DNA of 64,000 bases from Actinospineispora spinosispora DSM 44797 (GCF_000429025.1 NZ_KE386836.1:248001-312000); one strand, 5' to 3'. Positions 1-8,408 are shown, numbered from the stretch's first letter. Notes: generated from the sequence alone by a model not told the origin. A program made the numbers and translations.

Positions 1-129
1 CTCGAACCCCCGCCCAGCAGCCACCTACCTCACCAGAAAACGCACACACATCTAGCGCACCCCGCCCCTGAACCGCCAGGGCGAAGTAATCCAAGACTGC
101 CTGCGACTGCCAACCCAGCCACAGCGAAG
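1..129. other. window edge, no supported gene
   Basis: No gene can be supported here. One plus-strand frame could be the last ~17 codons of an upstream gene ending at the TAG near 52, but there is too little sequence to judge. The stretch runs directly into a family A repeat. Confidence 0.3.
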
Positions 130-330
130 CCGGCTCCGCAAGTCTCCGAAGGAGTTCCGGCGAAGGCCGGCGCACTGAATGTCCGCACCCACGCTCCCGA
201 GCCGAGCGGCGGCTCTCAAGGGAACGACAAACGCGCGCTCAACCGAGGAACGAGGTTTGTTTTTCTGGGAGTACCCCCGAAGCGAAGCGAGGGGGTGGTC
301 ACAGAAAAACTCCGCGCGGAACAGGCCCTA
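130..330 (+). repeat. family A dispersed element, copy A1 (type I left half)
   Basis: About 200 bp that recurs, diverged, near 9512, 25937, 28735, 780 and 58920. The left half carries CTCCGAAGGAG and CCGGCGAAGGCCGG mini-hairpins. The right end is a two-tier hairpin: outer stem GTTTTTCTG (259-267) with CAGAAAAAC (302-310), a small internal loop, then an inner ACCCCC/GGGGGT stem with a GAAGCGAAGCGA loop. It is followed by a conserved tail, ACTCCGCGCGGAACAGGCC. The hairpin end abuts the 3' end of the next minus-strand gene, so a terminator role there is plausible. Confidence 0.8.
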
Positions 331-744
331 GGAGACAGTTACCCTGCTGGTCGCGGACCTGCGGACCTGGGCGCTCAGGTGGGGCATCGAGCGCAGGTAG
401 TTGGCGCCGCAGTCGGTGCACAGCAGTTCGTAGACCGGTTCGCCGCCCTGGCGGGCCAGGTAGTCGAGCTGGCGTTCGGAGTGTTCGATGAAGCACGGCA
501 GGTCGGGGTCGCGGACGAACAGCGGGTCGGCCTGGACCTCGCGCGCCGATGCCAGGCGGGTCTGGGTGACGCGCCGCGCCATGCCCTCGCCCATCGGCAG
601 CACTGTGGCGCCGTTGACGTGGGTGACCCGGGGGTGGCGGAACGGGCGCAGGTCGATCAACGCCATCACCGATGCGCAGTAGCCGCACACCAGTTCACGT
701 TGATGGCTCCTGAACACCGACAGGAACCCGCCCACAGAGCCCAT
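328..744 (-). CDS. unknown small protein with two CxxC pairs
   Basis: I do not recognise the family. The minus-strand reading frame encodes about 138 residues from ATG 744, or 112 from ATG 666. The longer form carries CGYC near residue 20 and CTDC near residue 110, which together could bind one zinc ion. The middle part is rich in Arg, Glu and Pro and has no membrane segment. A GGGAGGGG purine run lies about 13 bases before ATG 744, the start preferred here because it keeps both CxxC pairs. The stop lies at the tail of element A1. Codon use is ordinary GC-rich. Function unknown; start uncertain. Confidence 0.45.
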   Translation of the reverse strand: MGSVGGFLSVFRSHQRELVCGYCASVMALIDLRPFRHPRVTHVNGATVLPMGEGMARRVTQTRLASAREVQADPLFVRDPDLPCFIEHSERQLDYLARQGGEPVYELLCTDCGANYLRSMPHLSAQVRRSATSRVTVS

Positions 745-779
745 ACACCCAGTGTGCCCCTCCCAAAGCTCCCAAAGCC

Positions 780-965
780 CAAAGCCCGCTCCGCGAGTCT
801 CCCGAAGGGGTTCAGTGCGAAGCACTGCAAAAAACGCACCAGGCGAAGCAGAACGCAACCAGACAGACGCGCGGCCGGCGACGAAGTCGACGGCGTTTTC
901 CCGAGTGGGCCCCCGAAGGGGGTCCGCGAGGGAAAATCCCGAGGCAGCGAGCCGCCAGGCGAGCC
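780..965 (+). repeat. family A element, copy A2 (type II left half)
   Basis: Shares its left half (GGTTCAGTGCGAAGCACTGC, then a CAGGCGAAGCAGAACGC-like run) with the copies at 25937 and 58920. The right end keeps the two-tier hairpin plan with different bases: outer TTTTCCC/GGGAAAA and inner GGCCCCC/GGGGGTC around GAAG (898-945). It lies just beyond the 3' end of the minus-strand CGNR gene. Confidence 0.7.
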
Positions 966-1000
966 GCCTCGAACGGTCCCGGTGGCGCCCGGAGAGAGCG

Positions 1001-1570
1001 CTAGCGAACGGAGTGGTCCGCCGGGACCGTTGCGCGCGGGGGCCGGCCGGAAGCCCGAGCGTAGTGGCGCGCGGCCTTGGCGCGGTTGCCGCAGGCCGCC
1101 ATCGAGCACCAGCGGCGGCCGCGTTTGGGGCTGGTGTCGTAGAAGTGCAGGACGCAGTCGGGGTGTGCGCAGCGCCGCACCCGGCTGGCGTCCTTGGCGA
1201 GTAGCTGCAGGTAGCTCACGGCGGCCAGCCAGCCGGGGCGTTGCGCGGGGTCGTGGATCTCGTCGGTGGTGCCGGGCCCGTCGGGGGTGAGCGTCGGCTG
1301 GTGATGGCCCCAGGCGAGCACCTCGTTGAGCGTGCGGCGAGCGGACTCGGACGCGGGGTCGTCGACGTGTGCCCGGATCGCTTCGCGGGCGGTGACGAGC
1401 GCGCGTCGGGTCTGCTCGGTCGCCGGCTGGGCGATCGCGAGCTCGTCGAGCCAGGCCTGGACGCCGTCGAGTGACTCCAGCTGGTCCTTCGGCGCGCCTT
1501 TGCTCATCCAGACCGTGTTGAGCAGGTCCAGGCCCATCGGCTCGCCGCGTAGGGGACGTTCGAACTCCAT
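1001..1570 (-). CDS. ABATE / CGNR zinc-finger regulator
   Basis: Predicted transcriptional regulator of the ABATE-domain, CGNR-zinc-finger family, common in actinomycetes. The N-terminal ~115 residues form the ABATE stress-sensing region, starting around the LDLLNTVW stretch. The C-terminal third has the finger: CAHPDC, then WCSMAACGNRAKAARHYAR, giving four Cys and the signature CGNR. About 189 residues, normal for the family. Start: a TAGACT -10-like hexamer (1577-1582, minus) lies six bases before ATG 1570, suggesting leaderless expression; GTG 1576 is the alternative. Divergent from the VOC/PNPOx-like pair, which it may control (inference). Target and ligand unknown. Confidence 0.85.
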   Translation of the reverse strand: MEFERPLRGEPMGLDLLNTVWMSKGAPKDQLESLDGVQAWLDELAIAQPATEQTRRALVTAREAIRAHVDDPASESARRTLNEVLAWGHHQPTLTPDGPGTTDEIHDPAQRPGWLAAVSYLQLLAKDASRVRRCAHPDCVLHFYDTSPKRGRRWCSMAACGNRAKAARHYARASGRPPRATVPADHSVR

Positions 1571-1597
1571 GGCCACAGTCTAACCCCTCACTCGGCG

Positions 1598-1626
1598 TTG
1601 ACAGGTAGGAAACTAACTTGTATGAA
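1598..1626 (+). promoter_or_regulatory. sigma70-type promoter of VOC gene
   Basis: A perfect TTGACA (1598-1603), a 17-base spacer and TATGAA (1621-1626) precede the VOC gene in the divergent region. A strong RBS, AGGAGG, follows at 1652-1657. The unusually A/T-rich 1604-1640 stretch could also hold the CGNR regulator's operator. Confidence 0.65.
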
Positions 1627-1662
1627 TATTTTTATCGGTTAGATCGATCGCAGGAGGATTCT

Positions 1663-2127
1663 ATGACAACGGTTGCACCCACCGCGCTCAAGACGGGGCA
1701 CGTCGGGCTGAACGTCACCGATCTCGCCCGGTCGGTCGCCTTCTACCGGGAGGTCCTCGGTCTGGACGTGTTCAGCGAGGGCCGCGACGGTGACCGCGAG
1801 TGGGCCTTCCTCGGCCGTGACGGCGCACTGCTGATCACCCTGTGGAAGCAGTCCACCGGGCGGTTCGAGACAGCCTCACCGGGGCTGCACCACCTGTCGT
1901 TCGAGGTCGACTCGATCGACCAGGTACGTGCCGTCGAACAGACGCTGCGCGGTCTCGGCGCCGACTTCCACTACGACGGCGTCGTCCCGCACAGCGAGGG
2001 CGGCGACTCCGGCGGCGTGTTCTTCACCGACCCGGACGGCATCCGGCTGGAGGTCTTCGCCACCTCTGGCGTCGCCGACGCCGGCGACGCGCCGTCCGGC
2101 GAAGCACCTACCTGCGGTTTCTTCTAG
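1663..2127 (+). CDS. VOC family protein (glyoxalase/dioxygenase fold)
   Basis: A 154-residue vicinal-oxygen-chelate protein, one domain of paired beta-alpha-beta-beta-beta units. It opens with GHVGLNVTDLARSVAFYREV, where the His is the usual first metal ligand. LHHLSFEV gives a mid-chain His and RLEVFA near the end a Glu ligand. DPDGIRLEVF is the classic C-terminal VOC signature. This suggests a metal-dependent lyase, isomerase or dioxygenase, but substrate cannot be told; antibiotic-binding members also exist. Start ATG 1663 has AGGAGG five bases upstream. It is probably co-transcribed with the PNPOx-like gene 13 bases downstream. Confidence 0.85.
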   Translation: MTTVAPTALKTGHVGLNVTDLARSVAFYREVLGLDVFSEGRDGDREWAFLGRDGALLITLWKQSTGRFETASPGLHHLSFEVDSIDQVRAVEQTLRGLGADFHYDGVVPHSEGGDSGGVFFTDPDGIRLEVFATSGVADAGDAPSGEAPTCGFF

Positions 2128-2140
2128 AGAGGATCGACCG

Positions 2141-3031
2141 ATGAGCAGCGTGTACCACCCAGGGGAACTTGCCGCGCAGCGCAAGGCGGGTTTGCGGGGC
2201 GACGCCGAGCGGGTCGCCGGGATCATCGGCACCGAGGTGCCCAGGGCAGCCGCCGAGTTCCTGCTGACGCGTCCGATGCTGGTGCTGGCCGGCACCGACG
2301 CCGACGGCCTGGTCTGGAGCTCACTGCTCACCGGGGCGCCGGGGTTCCTGCGCGCGGGTGTCGTCGGGGGTGTCGACGTACTGGACATCGCGGCGCGGCC
2401 GCTGGACAGCGATCCGCTGGCAGCCGTCGTCTGTCACGGTGGACCGCTCGGGTCCATCGCGGTCGACCCGGCCACCCGCAGGCGCATGCGGGTGAACGGG
2501 ACCGGCGAGCCGACGCCCGAGGGCCTGCGGATCCGCATCGAGCAGGTCTACTCGAACTGCCCGAAGTACATCCAGCGGCGTGATCTGGTGTCGTCCGACG
2601 CCGAGAGCACCGCGCCGGACGTGACGGTGGCCGGTTCGCTCAGCGCGGCGGACCGCGCGATGATCGAACGGGCGGACACCTTCTTCGTCGCCACGAAGTC
2701 CGCGACGGGCGACACCGACGCCTCACATCGGGGCGGCAACCCAGGGTTCGTCCGGGTGGCCGACGACGGGTCGGTGAGCTGGCCGGACTATCGGGGCAAC
2801 GCGATGATGATGACGCTGGGCAACCTGGAACAGGAGCCTGCCGCGGGGCTGCTGTTCATCGACTGGGCCGGCGGCACGACCCTGCAGCTCAGTGGCACAG
2901 CGGTCGTCGAGTGGGGCGACGAGGAGCGGCGGGTGCGGTTCACCCCGATCCGGGTGAGGCGGACCGAGCGGGCCAGCGGGCTGCACTGGAGCGAGCCGGA
3001 GTACTCGCGGTTCAACCCGCTGGTCGCCTGA
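2141..3031 (+). CDS. pyridoxamine 5'-phosphate oxidase family flavoprotein
   Basis: A 296-residue protein of the FMN-binding split-barrel (PNPOx-like) superfamily. The first half has an unusual extension; the barrel core lies at about residues 170-290, with DTFFVATKSATGD, the SHRGGNPGFVRV loop, and WPDYRGNAMMMTLGNL, typical of FMN contacts in this subgroup. Members act as flavin- or F420-dependent oxidoreductases or heme-type proteins; the substrate is not deducible. Start ATG 2141 has AGAGGATCG upstream. It follows the VOC gene closely, so the two probably form a stress or detoxification pair. Confidence 0.8.
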   Translation: MSSVYHPGELAAQRKAGLRGDAERVAGIIGTEVPRAAAEFLLTRPMLVLAGTDADGLVWSSLLTGAPGFLRAGVVGGVDVLDIAARPLDSDPLAAVVCHGGPLGSIAVDPATRRRMRVNGTGEPTPEGLRIRIEQVYSNCPKYIQRRDLVSSDAESTAPDVTVAGSLSAADRAMIERADTFFVATKSATGDTDASHRGGNPGFVRVADDGSVSWPDYRGNAMMMTLGNLEQEPAAGLLFIDWAGGTTLQLSGTAVVEWGDEERRVRFTPIRVRRTERASGLHWSEPEYSRFNPLVA

Positions 3032-3094
3032 ACCGTTCGCGATCGCACTCGTTATCCGTGGTCCGGCCACGGAGCGGGCGCCACCCGGTGTCCG

Positions 3095-3943
3095 ATGACG
3101 GCCATGAGGACGGCTGGATACCGGGGTGGTGCCCCGCTGGCGCCCGCGCCGAGGGATCTGACCCGTACCGCGGTGCTGATCGGTGTGGCGCTCACCGCGG
3201 TCGTCGTTCTCGTCGTCACACTGAGCGGCCTGTTCGGTCCCCGGCGGGAAGCGGTGTCGGCGTCGCCGGAACCGCCCGTCACCTCGGCCGGACACCGCGC
3301 CGGCACGCCGAAGACCTCCGACGAGGACTCGGTGACCACCGACGAGAGCGCCGCGGTGCCGGATCTGTCGTCGATGGTCGACGCCGAGCCGGTCACCGGC
3401 ACCGAGACGACCGGTGACGCCGTCTCGCGGCCCTTGCCGGCCTGCACCCGGCAGGTGAGCGACGCGACGCGGTTCCAGACGGCGGTCGACGACGCCGACG
3501 CGGACGAGGTCATCTGCATCATGAGCGCGTCCGTTCGAGCGCCGCTCGTGCGTCCGGGCGCGGCGACCGCGCTCGCGTTCGCCCGGGCGCAGCTGGGCAA
3601 GGACTACGTGTGGGGCGGCAACGGCGCCGAGGACGGCGGTTTCGACTGCTCCGGGCTGACCACCGCGGCCTTCGCGGCGGCGGGCGTCCACCTGCCCCGC
3701 ACGGCGCAGACCCAGTACAACGCCGGTCCCAGGCTGTCGCGGAACCAGCAGATCCAGGCAGGCGACCTGGTGTTCTTCGGCAGCGGCCCGCGCTCGATCA
3801 CGCACGTCGGGCTCGCGGTGTCCAGCACGCAGATGATCAACGCCCCGCAGACCGGCGAGGTCATCAAGGTCGGCCCGATCCACCGCAAGGACTTCATCGG
3901 AGCCACCCGCCCGGCCCGCCCAACCGAAGACCCCATCGACTGA
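3095..3943 (+). CDS. NlpC/P60 peptidoglycan endopeptidase, membrane-anchored
   Basis: About 282 residues. A single hydrophobic segment (residues 26-46) should anchor the protein with its C-terminus outside. A low-complexity Asp/Thr/Ser-rich linker follows. The NlpC/P60 cysteine-peptidase domain starts near residue 150: ALAFARAQLGKDYVWGG, then FDCSGL with the catalytic Cys, and THVGLAV with the catalytic His. Such enzymes cleave the D-Glu/mDAP stem bond or related bonds in peptidoglycan. A Cys pair (about residues 111 and 132) in the linker might form a disulfide. ATG 3095 is used; ATG 3104 is equally possible. It ends before a large inverted repeat array. Confidence 0.88.
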   Translation: MTAMRTAGYRGGAPLAPAPRDLTRTAVLIGVALTAVVVLVVTLSGLFGPRREAVSASPEPPVTSAGHRAGTPKTSDEDSVTTDESAAVPDLSSMVDAEPVTGTETTGDAVSRPLPACTRQVSDATRFQTAVDDADADEVICIMSASVRAPLVRPGAATALAFARAQLGKDYVWGGNGAEDGGFDCSGLTTAAFAAAGVHLPRTAQTQYNAGPRLSRNQQIQAGDLVFFGSGPRSITHVGLAVSSTQMINAPQTGEVIKVGPIHRKDFIGATRPARPTEDPID

Positions 3944-3974
3944 CCAGCACACCCCCCGCCCCGGACAAGCCCCG

Positions 3975-4375
3975 CCGAAATCCCCAACCCGCGCCACACA
4001 ATCCCCCAACCCGCGCCACACAATCCCCCAACCCGCGCGGCGGAATCTCCCGACTCGCGCCGCACAATCCAGCGACTCGCGCTGCACAATCTCCCGACTC
4101 GCGGCGCGCAATCCAGCGACTCGCGGGGGCCGGCTCCGCGACTCGCAGGGCGGCGCGCCTTCACGCCCACGAGTCGGGGACTATGTCAGGGCGGGTCGCG
4201 AGACTCGTCAGCGCGAGTCGGGAGATTCCGCGGTGCGAGTCGCTGGATTCTGCAGCGCGAGTTGCTGGATTCTGTCGCGCGAGTTGCTGGGTTGTGCAGT
4301 GCGAGTCGGGAGAATCCGCCAGGGCGAGTCGCTGGATCCTGCGGCGTGAGTCGGGGGGTTTGTCAGGGGGAGGCA
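3975..4375. repeat. family B: head-to-head 22-bp GACTCGC arrays (B1)
   Basis: The left half (to ~4150) is about eight direct 22-bp units of the type CGACTCGCGCTGCACAATCC. The right half (from ~4180) is about eight units of its reverse complement, GCGAGTCGCTGGATTCTGC. The whole is a ~400-bp imperfect inverted repeat with a GC-rich centre. It lies exactly between two convergent genes and reaches the stop of the WYL gene. Likely a bidirectional terminator or protein-binding array; no gene inside. Confidence 0.85.
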
Positions 4376-5340
4376 GGGGATTCTTCGGGGGTGGCGGCGG
4401 TCAGGCGGGCCGCCAGCGTTCGGGTGTGGTCCATCAGCTCCGGCGGGCCCTCGACGGTGTACGGGACGCCGACCATGGCGAGTGTGATGCTCAGCCACTC
4501 CCACGAGTCGACGCCGGTGGTGTAACGGCACGTGTCCTCGTCGACGGCCTCCAGGGTGCCGCCCTCGGCGGTCAACCGTTCGGACACCACCGACAGCGGC
4601 GCCTCAAAACGCACCACACCGCGGTGCCGGCTGACCGGAACCAGCGCGCTCGCCTGGACGAAGCTCGCCGCGCCGTCCGCGGGCAGCGGCCGTGGCGCGA
4701 ACCTGCTGCCCGGCACGTCCAGCTCGGTGATCCGGTCCAGCCGGAACGTGCGCCAGTCACGCCGGTCCAGGTCCCAGCCGAGCAGGTACCAGCGCCTGCC
4801 GAGAAGCACCTGCCGGTAGGGCTCGACGTGCCGTTCGGTCGCCGTGCCGGCGCGGCTGGTGTAGCGGAACCGGACGTCCTCGCAGGCGTGCGCGGCGGAG
4901 CCGAGCCGGTCGAGCAGCCCCAGCGCGACCGGGGTCCCGCGCGCCGTGGCGTCCAGGGTGGCCAGCATCGCCTGGGTCCGCCGCCGCAGCCGAGGCGGCA
5001 GCACCTGCTCCAGCTTGCGCAACGCGCCGTCGGTGGCTCCGCCGCCCTCGTCGAGGATCGTCAGCGCGGCGAACCGCAGCCCGATCACCGTGGCCACCGC
5101 CTCGTCGTCGGTGAACAGCAGCGGCGGCATCGCCCGCCCGGCGACCAGTCGGTAGCTCCCGCCGGGCCCGGGCGCTGATCGCACCGGATAGCCGAGCTCG
5201 CGCAGCCGGTCGACGTCGCGGCGCAGGGTGCGCGGCGAGGTGCCCACCCGCTCGGCGAGCTCGGTCCCCGGCCACGAGCGTCCGGTCTGCAGCAGCGACA
5301 GCAGCCGCAGCATCCGCTCGCTCGGGCCGTTGCGAGTCAT
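4363..5340 (-). CDS. WYL-domain transcriptional regulator (YafY-like)
   Basis: A 325-residue DeoR-fold activator/repressor. The N-terminal winged helix (residues 5-60) includes ERMLRLLSLLQTGRSWPG and TSPRTLRRDVDRLRELGYPV. The WYL ligand domain is central: EPYRQVLLGRRWYLLGWDLD, where RWYLLGW is the WYL core. The C-terminal WCX domain runs to the end. WYL proteins often sense single-stranded nucleic acid or small ligands. It is divergent from the UvrA-like gene with 62 bases between, a pairing seen in actinomycetes, so it probably controls that gene. ATG 5340 is preferred over an upstream ATG. Confidence 0.9.
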   Translation of the reverse strand: MTRNGPSERMLRLLSLLQTGRSWPGTELAERVGTSPRTLRRDVDRLRELGYPVRSAPGPGGSYRLVAGRAMPPLLFTDDEAVATVIGLRFAALTILDEGGGATDGALRKLEQVLPPRLRRRTQAMLATLDATARGTPVALGLLDRLGSAAHACEDVRFRYTSRAGTATERHVEPYRQVLLGRRWYLLGWDLDRRDWRTFRLDRITELDVPGSRFAPRPLPADGAASFVQASALVPVSRHRGVVRFEAPLSVVSERLTAEGGTLEAVDEDTCRYTTGVDSWEWLSITLAMVGVPYTVEGPPELMDHTRTLAARLTAATPEESPASP

Positions 5341-5363
5341 GGGCCCAGTATGCGCGTGATCGC

Positions 5364-5378
5364 GGCCAAAATCTGGCC
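5364..5378. promoter_or_regulatory. palindromic operator candidate between WYL and UvrA-like genes
   Basis: GGCCAAAATCTGGCC is a 15-bp palindrome (GGCCA, 5-base spacer, TGGCC) in the 62-bp divergent spacer. Position suggests control of one or both genes by the WYL protein. Inference only. Confidence 0.4.
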
Positions 5379-5402
5379 ACATCTACTCGTAGCGTCGCCG
5401 CC

Positions 5403-7646
5403 ATGGAGTTCATACGGATCACCGGAGCCAGGGAACACAATCTCAAGGGCATCGACGTCGACATCCCGAAACGTCAGCTCACCGTGGTCACCGGGGTGTC
5501 CGGTTCCGGCAAGTCGTCGCTGGTGTTCGACACCGTCGCGGCCGAGTCGCAGCGTCAGCTCAACGAGACGTACACGGCGTTCGTCCGTAACCGGATGCCG
5601 CACTACGGGCAGCCCGACGTCGACGGCATCGAGAACCTGTCGGCGGCCATCGTCGTGGACCAGAAGCGGCTCGGCGGTGGTGTCCGTTCGACCGTCGGCA
5701 CGGTCACCGACATCTACTCGCTCCTGCGGTTGCTGTGGTCGCGTGCGGCACAGCCTCATGTCGGTGAGTCGACGGCGTTCTCGTTCAACGATCCGGCAGG
5801 CATGTGTCCGCGCTGCTCCGGGCTCGGCACGGTGAGCACCATCGACGTCGAGCAGCTGGTGGACAGGGACCGGTCGTTGAATGAGGGCGCGATCCGGTTT
5901 CCGACGTTCCAGGTGGGCGGCTGGACCTGGCGGATCTACGCCGACAGCGGCCAGTTCGACCTGGACAAGCCGCTGCGCGACTACGGCCGGCGGGAATGGG
6001 CGGCGCTACTGCACGGCACCGACGTGCCGCCGGATGCCAACCGGACCCAGACCTACGAGGGGCTGCTGCCCCGGTTCGAGCGGATCTGGCTGCCCAAGGA
6101 CGTCGAGGCGCTGACCGGTCGGACCAGGCGGGAGTTCGAACGGGTCGTGACCCGGGGGCGCTGCCCGGACTGTGCCGGCACGCGGCTCAACGCGGCGGCG
6201 CGGTCGGCACGTATCGAGGGCCGCTCGATCGCCGAGTGCGCCGCGCTGGAGGCCGACGAACTGGCGAAGTTCGTCCGCGGGATCGACGCGCCGGGCTGCG
6301 AACCGGTGCTCGCCGGTCTGCGTGCGCAGCTACAGCGGCTCGTCGACATCGGGCTTGGTTACCTGAGCATGGACCGGGCGACGTCATCGCTGTCCGGTGG
6401 CGAGTCGCAGCGGGTGAAGATGGTGCGTCATCTGGGAAGCAGTCTCGTCGACATGATCTACGTGTTCGACGAGCCGAGCGTCGGGCTGCATCCGAGCGAC
6501 GTGGCGCAGCTGACCGCGCTGCTGGCCGAGCTGCGGGACAAGGGCAACACGGTACTGGTCGTCGAGCACGATCCGGACGTCATCGAGGTGGCCGACCACG
6601 TGATCGACATCGGTCCGATGGCCGGCGTCGACGGCGGAGAGCTGGGCTACTCGGGGGACGTCGAGGGCTTGCGCCGGACCGACACCGCGACAGGTGTGTA
6701 CCTCCGCACACGCACCGAGTTGAAGCGCGAGCCACGGCGGTCCGAGCAGGCCGCGATCGAGATTCGGGGCGCGACCAGACACAACCTGCACGACGTGGAC
6801 ATCGACATCCCGCGCGGAGTGCTCACCGTCGTCACGGGCGTCGCCGGGTCCGGCAAGAGCACGCTCATCCACGGTTTCGTGCCTCAGGTCTGCCCGGACG
6901 CGGTGCTGCTGGACCAGGGTTCGATCCGCGGCTCGCGGCGGTCGATGCCGGCGACCTGGACCGGCATCCTCGATCCGATCCGCGCGCTGTTCGCCGCCGC
7001 GTCGGGTGCCGACGCGACGCTGTTCAGCCCGAACTCCGGGGGCGGCTGCCCGGACTGCCACGGGCTCGGCGTGACCTACACGGACCTGGCGTTCCTCGAC
7101 CCGATGGTCAGCGTGTGCGAGCGGTGCGACGGCCGTCGGTTCACCGAGGAGGCGCTGAGTCATCGGTACCGGGGCCACGACATCGGTCAGGTGCTGTCGC
7201 TGAGCGCGGGCGAGGCGACCGAACTGTTCGCCGGCCGGCGACGCATCGAGCCGGTGCTGCGCGGGCTCGTCGACGTCGGACTCGGGTACCTGACGCTCGG
7301 GCAGCCACTCACCACGCTGTCCGGCGGTGAACGGCAGCGGCTGAAGCTGGCCGTCGAGCTGCTGCGGCCCGGCGGGGTCTACGTGTTCGACGAGCCGACG
7401 ACCGGTCTGCACCCCGGCGACGTGCACCGGCTGCTCGACCTGCTCGACCGGCTGGTCGACGGCGGCGCGACGGTCGTGGTCATCGAGCACAACCTGGACG
7501 TCATCGCGCGCGCCGACCACGTGATCGACCTCGGTCCCGGCCCGGGACGCCACGGCGGCCGGGTGATCTTCCAGGGCACTCCGGCGGACCTGGTGCACGC
7601 CACCGACTCGCGCACAGCCACCCACCTGCGCCGCGTGACCTCGTGA
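5403..7646 (+). CDS. UvrA-like ABC ATPase (excinuclease subunit A paralogue)
   Basis: A tandem ABC ATPase of 747 residues, clearly shorter than canonical UvrA (~950). Two Walker A motifs (GVSGSGKSS near residue 31, GVAGSGKST near 480), two signature motifs (LSGGESQRVK, LSGGERQRLK) and two Walker B motifs (VFDEPSVGLHP, VFDEPTTGLHP). Zinc-type CPRC and CPDC/CERC pairs are kept. The shortness suggests loss of the UvrB-binding or insertion domains, as in UvrA2/DrrC-like paralogues linked to DNA-binding-drug tolerance. Its role is therefore probably drug or lesion protection rather than general repair. Its TGA stop lies inside palindrome P1. Confidence 0.9.
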   Translation: MEFIRITGAREHNLKGIDVDIPKRQLTVVTGVSGSGKSSLVFDTVAAESQRQLNETYTAFVRNRMPHYGQPDVDGIENLSAAIVVDQKRLGGGVRSTVGTVTDIYSLLRLLWSRAAQPHVGESTAFSFNDPAGMCPRCSGLGTVSTIDVEQLVDRDRSLNEGAIRFPTFQVGGWTWRIYADSGQFDLDKPLRDYGRREWAALLHGTDVPPDANRTQTYEGLLPRFERIWLPKDVEALTGRTRREFERVVTRGRCPDCAGTRLNAAARSARIEGRSIAECAALEADELAKFVRGIDAPGCEPVLAGLRAQLQRLVDIGLGYLSMDRATSSLSGGESQRVKMVRHLGSSLVDMIYVFDEPSVGLHPSDVAQLTALLAELRDKGNTVLVVEHDPDVIEVADHVIDIGPMAGVDGGELGYSGDVEGLRRTDTATGVYLRTRTELKREPRRSEQAAIEIRGATRHNLHDVDIDIPRGVLTVVTGVAGSGKSTLIHGFVPQVCPDAVLLDQGSIRGSRRSMPATWTGILDPIRALFAAASGADATLFSPNSGGGCPDCHGLGVTYTDLAFLDPMVSVCERCDGRRFTEEALSHRYRGHDIGQVLSLSAGEATELFAGRRRIEPVLRGLVDVGLGYLTLGQPLTTLSGGERQRLKLAVELLRPGGVYVFDEPTTGLHPGDVHRLLDLLDRLVDGGATVVVIEHNLDVIARADHVIDLGPGPGRHGGRVIFQGTPADLVHATDSRTATHLRRVTS

Positions 7647-7685
7647 GTGTTGAGTATGGCTATAGCCACACTCAACACTCACGAG
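7640..7685. terminator. family P palindrome P1 (bidirectional terminator)
   Basis: A 46-bp palindrome beginning CTCGTGAGTGTTGAG with one mismatch in 23 base pairs, between convergent genes. The stop codon of the UvrA-like gene (7644-7646) and that of the MerR gene (7679-7681) are the TGA in CGTGAGTG on each strand. Confidence 0.85.
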
Positions 7686-8302
7686 CGGAAGCGGGCGGCT
7701 GAGGCTCGTTCCTGGGCCAGGCGGCGCAGTGCGGCGAACAGAGTGTCGCCCAGCACGGTGCCGACGACGGCGGCCTCGACGATGGTCTGCGGGTCGTCGA
7801 GCGCGTACACGGTGTCGAGGTCCAGCTCGGCCATCTGGTCGGCGAGCTTCGCGTACTCGCTGAGCCGGTCGACCAGCTCGGTGCGACCCAGCTCGATGAA
7901 CGCGCCCAGGGTGTTGACCGTGGCCTCGACGACCGGGTTGTCCGCCTTGAGCGTCCAGCCGCGCTCGGCGGCGACCTGTTCGAGGCGCGCCATCGCGGAC
8001 TCGGTGTTGCTCTCGTCGACCTGGATCTGCCGCAGTGCCAGTCCGTGCTGGGTGACACCGAGGACCTGATGCAGGTCGTCGTGCTGGTCGATGCCGTCCA
8101 GCACGTCGCGGACCTTCGCGACGGACAGCCCGCCGACGTCGAGCAGTGCGCGCACCAGCTTCAGCCGCTGGATGTGCTCCTTGCCGTATCGCGCCTGGTT
8201 GGGGCTGGTGCGCTCGCCGGGCGGCAGCAGACCTTCGCGCAGGTAGTACTTGATCGTCGCGACCGGAACGCCGGACTCGGCGCTCAACTCGGCCATCCGC
8301 AT
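7679..8302 (-). CDS. MerR family transcriptional regulator
   Basis: A 207-residue regulator. The N-terminal MerR winged helix is clear: MRMAELSAESGVPVATIKYY, then LREGLLPPGERTSPNQARYG and the wing/dimer helix HIQRLKLVRALLDVGGLS. The C-terminal half is alpha-helical, without the Cys residues of metal sensors, so an organic ligand or protein cue is likely. It is divergent from a seven-to-eight-helix membrane protein, with repeated ATAGTC/GACTAT half-sites between them, so it probably controls that gene and itself. Its stop is inside palindrome P1. Confidence 0.9.
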   Translation of the reverse strand: MRMAELSAESGVPVATIKYYLREGLLPPGERTSPNQARYGKEHIQRLKLVRALLDVGGLSVAKVRDVLDGIDQHDDLHQVLGVTQHGLALRQIQVDESNTESAMARLEQVAAERGWTLKADNPVVEATVNTLGAFIELGRTELVDRLSEYAKLADQMAELDLDTVYALDDPQTIVEAAVVGTVLGDTLFAALRRLAQERASAARFRS

Positions 8303-8355
8303 GAACGTGGCCCCTTCCGGCGGGGAGGTCGGTGACAGGACTGGACTCCAGTGAA

Positions 8356-8396
8356 TGGATAGTCTAGCTTTCCAAAACAGATAGTGTGACTATCCA
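8356..8396. promoter_or_regulatory. probable MerR operator
   Basis: TGGATAGTC (8356-8364) and GACTATCCA (8388-8396) are a perfect 9-bp inverted repeat with a 23-base spacer. The right arm also forms a 6-3-6 palindrome, GATAGTGTGACTATC (8380-8394). It sits between the MerR gene and its divergent neighbour, and the membrane-protein RBS starts a few bases later. Confidence 0.6.
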
Positions 8397-8408
8397 ATAG
8401 GAGTGATC

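Noticed and set aside
295..1290. Long plus-strand frame of 331 codons over repeats A1 and A2
   Set aside because: It runs through two repeat elements and against two minus-strand genes; the product is a low-complexity Arg/Pro/Gly chain and the antisense CGNR gene has clear domains.
3975..4375. 22-bp repeats as a CRISPR array
   Set aside because: Units are contiguous with no unique spacers, they invert at the centre, and no cas genes are near.
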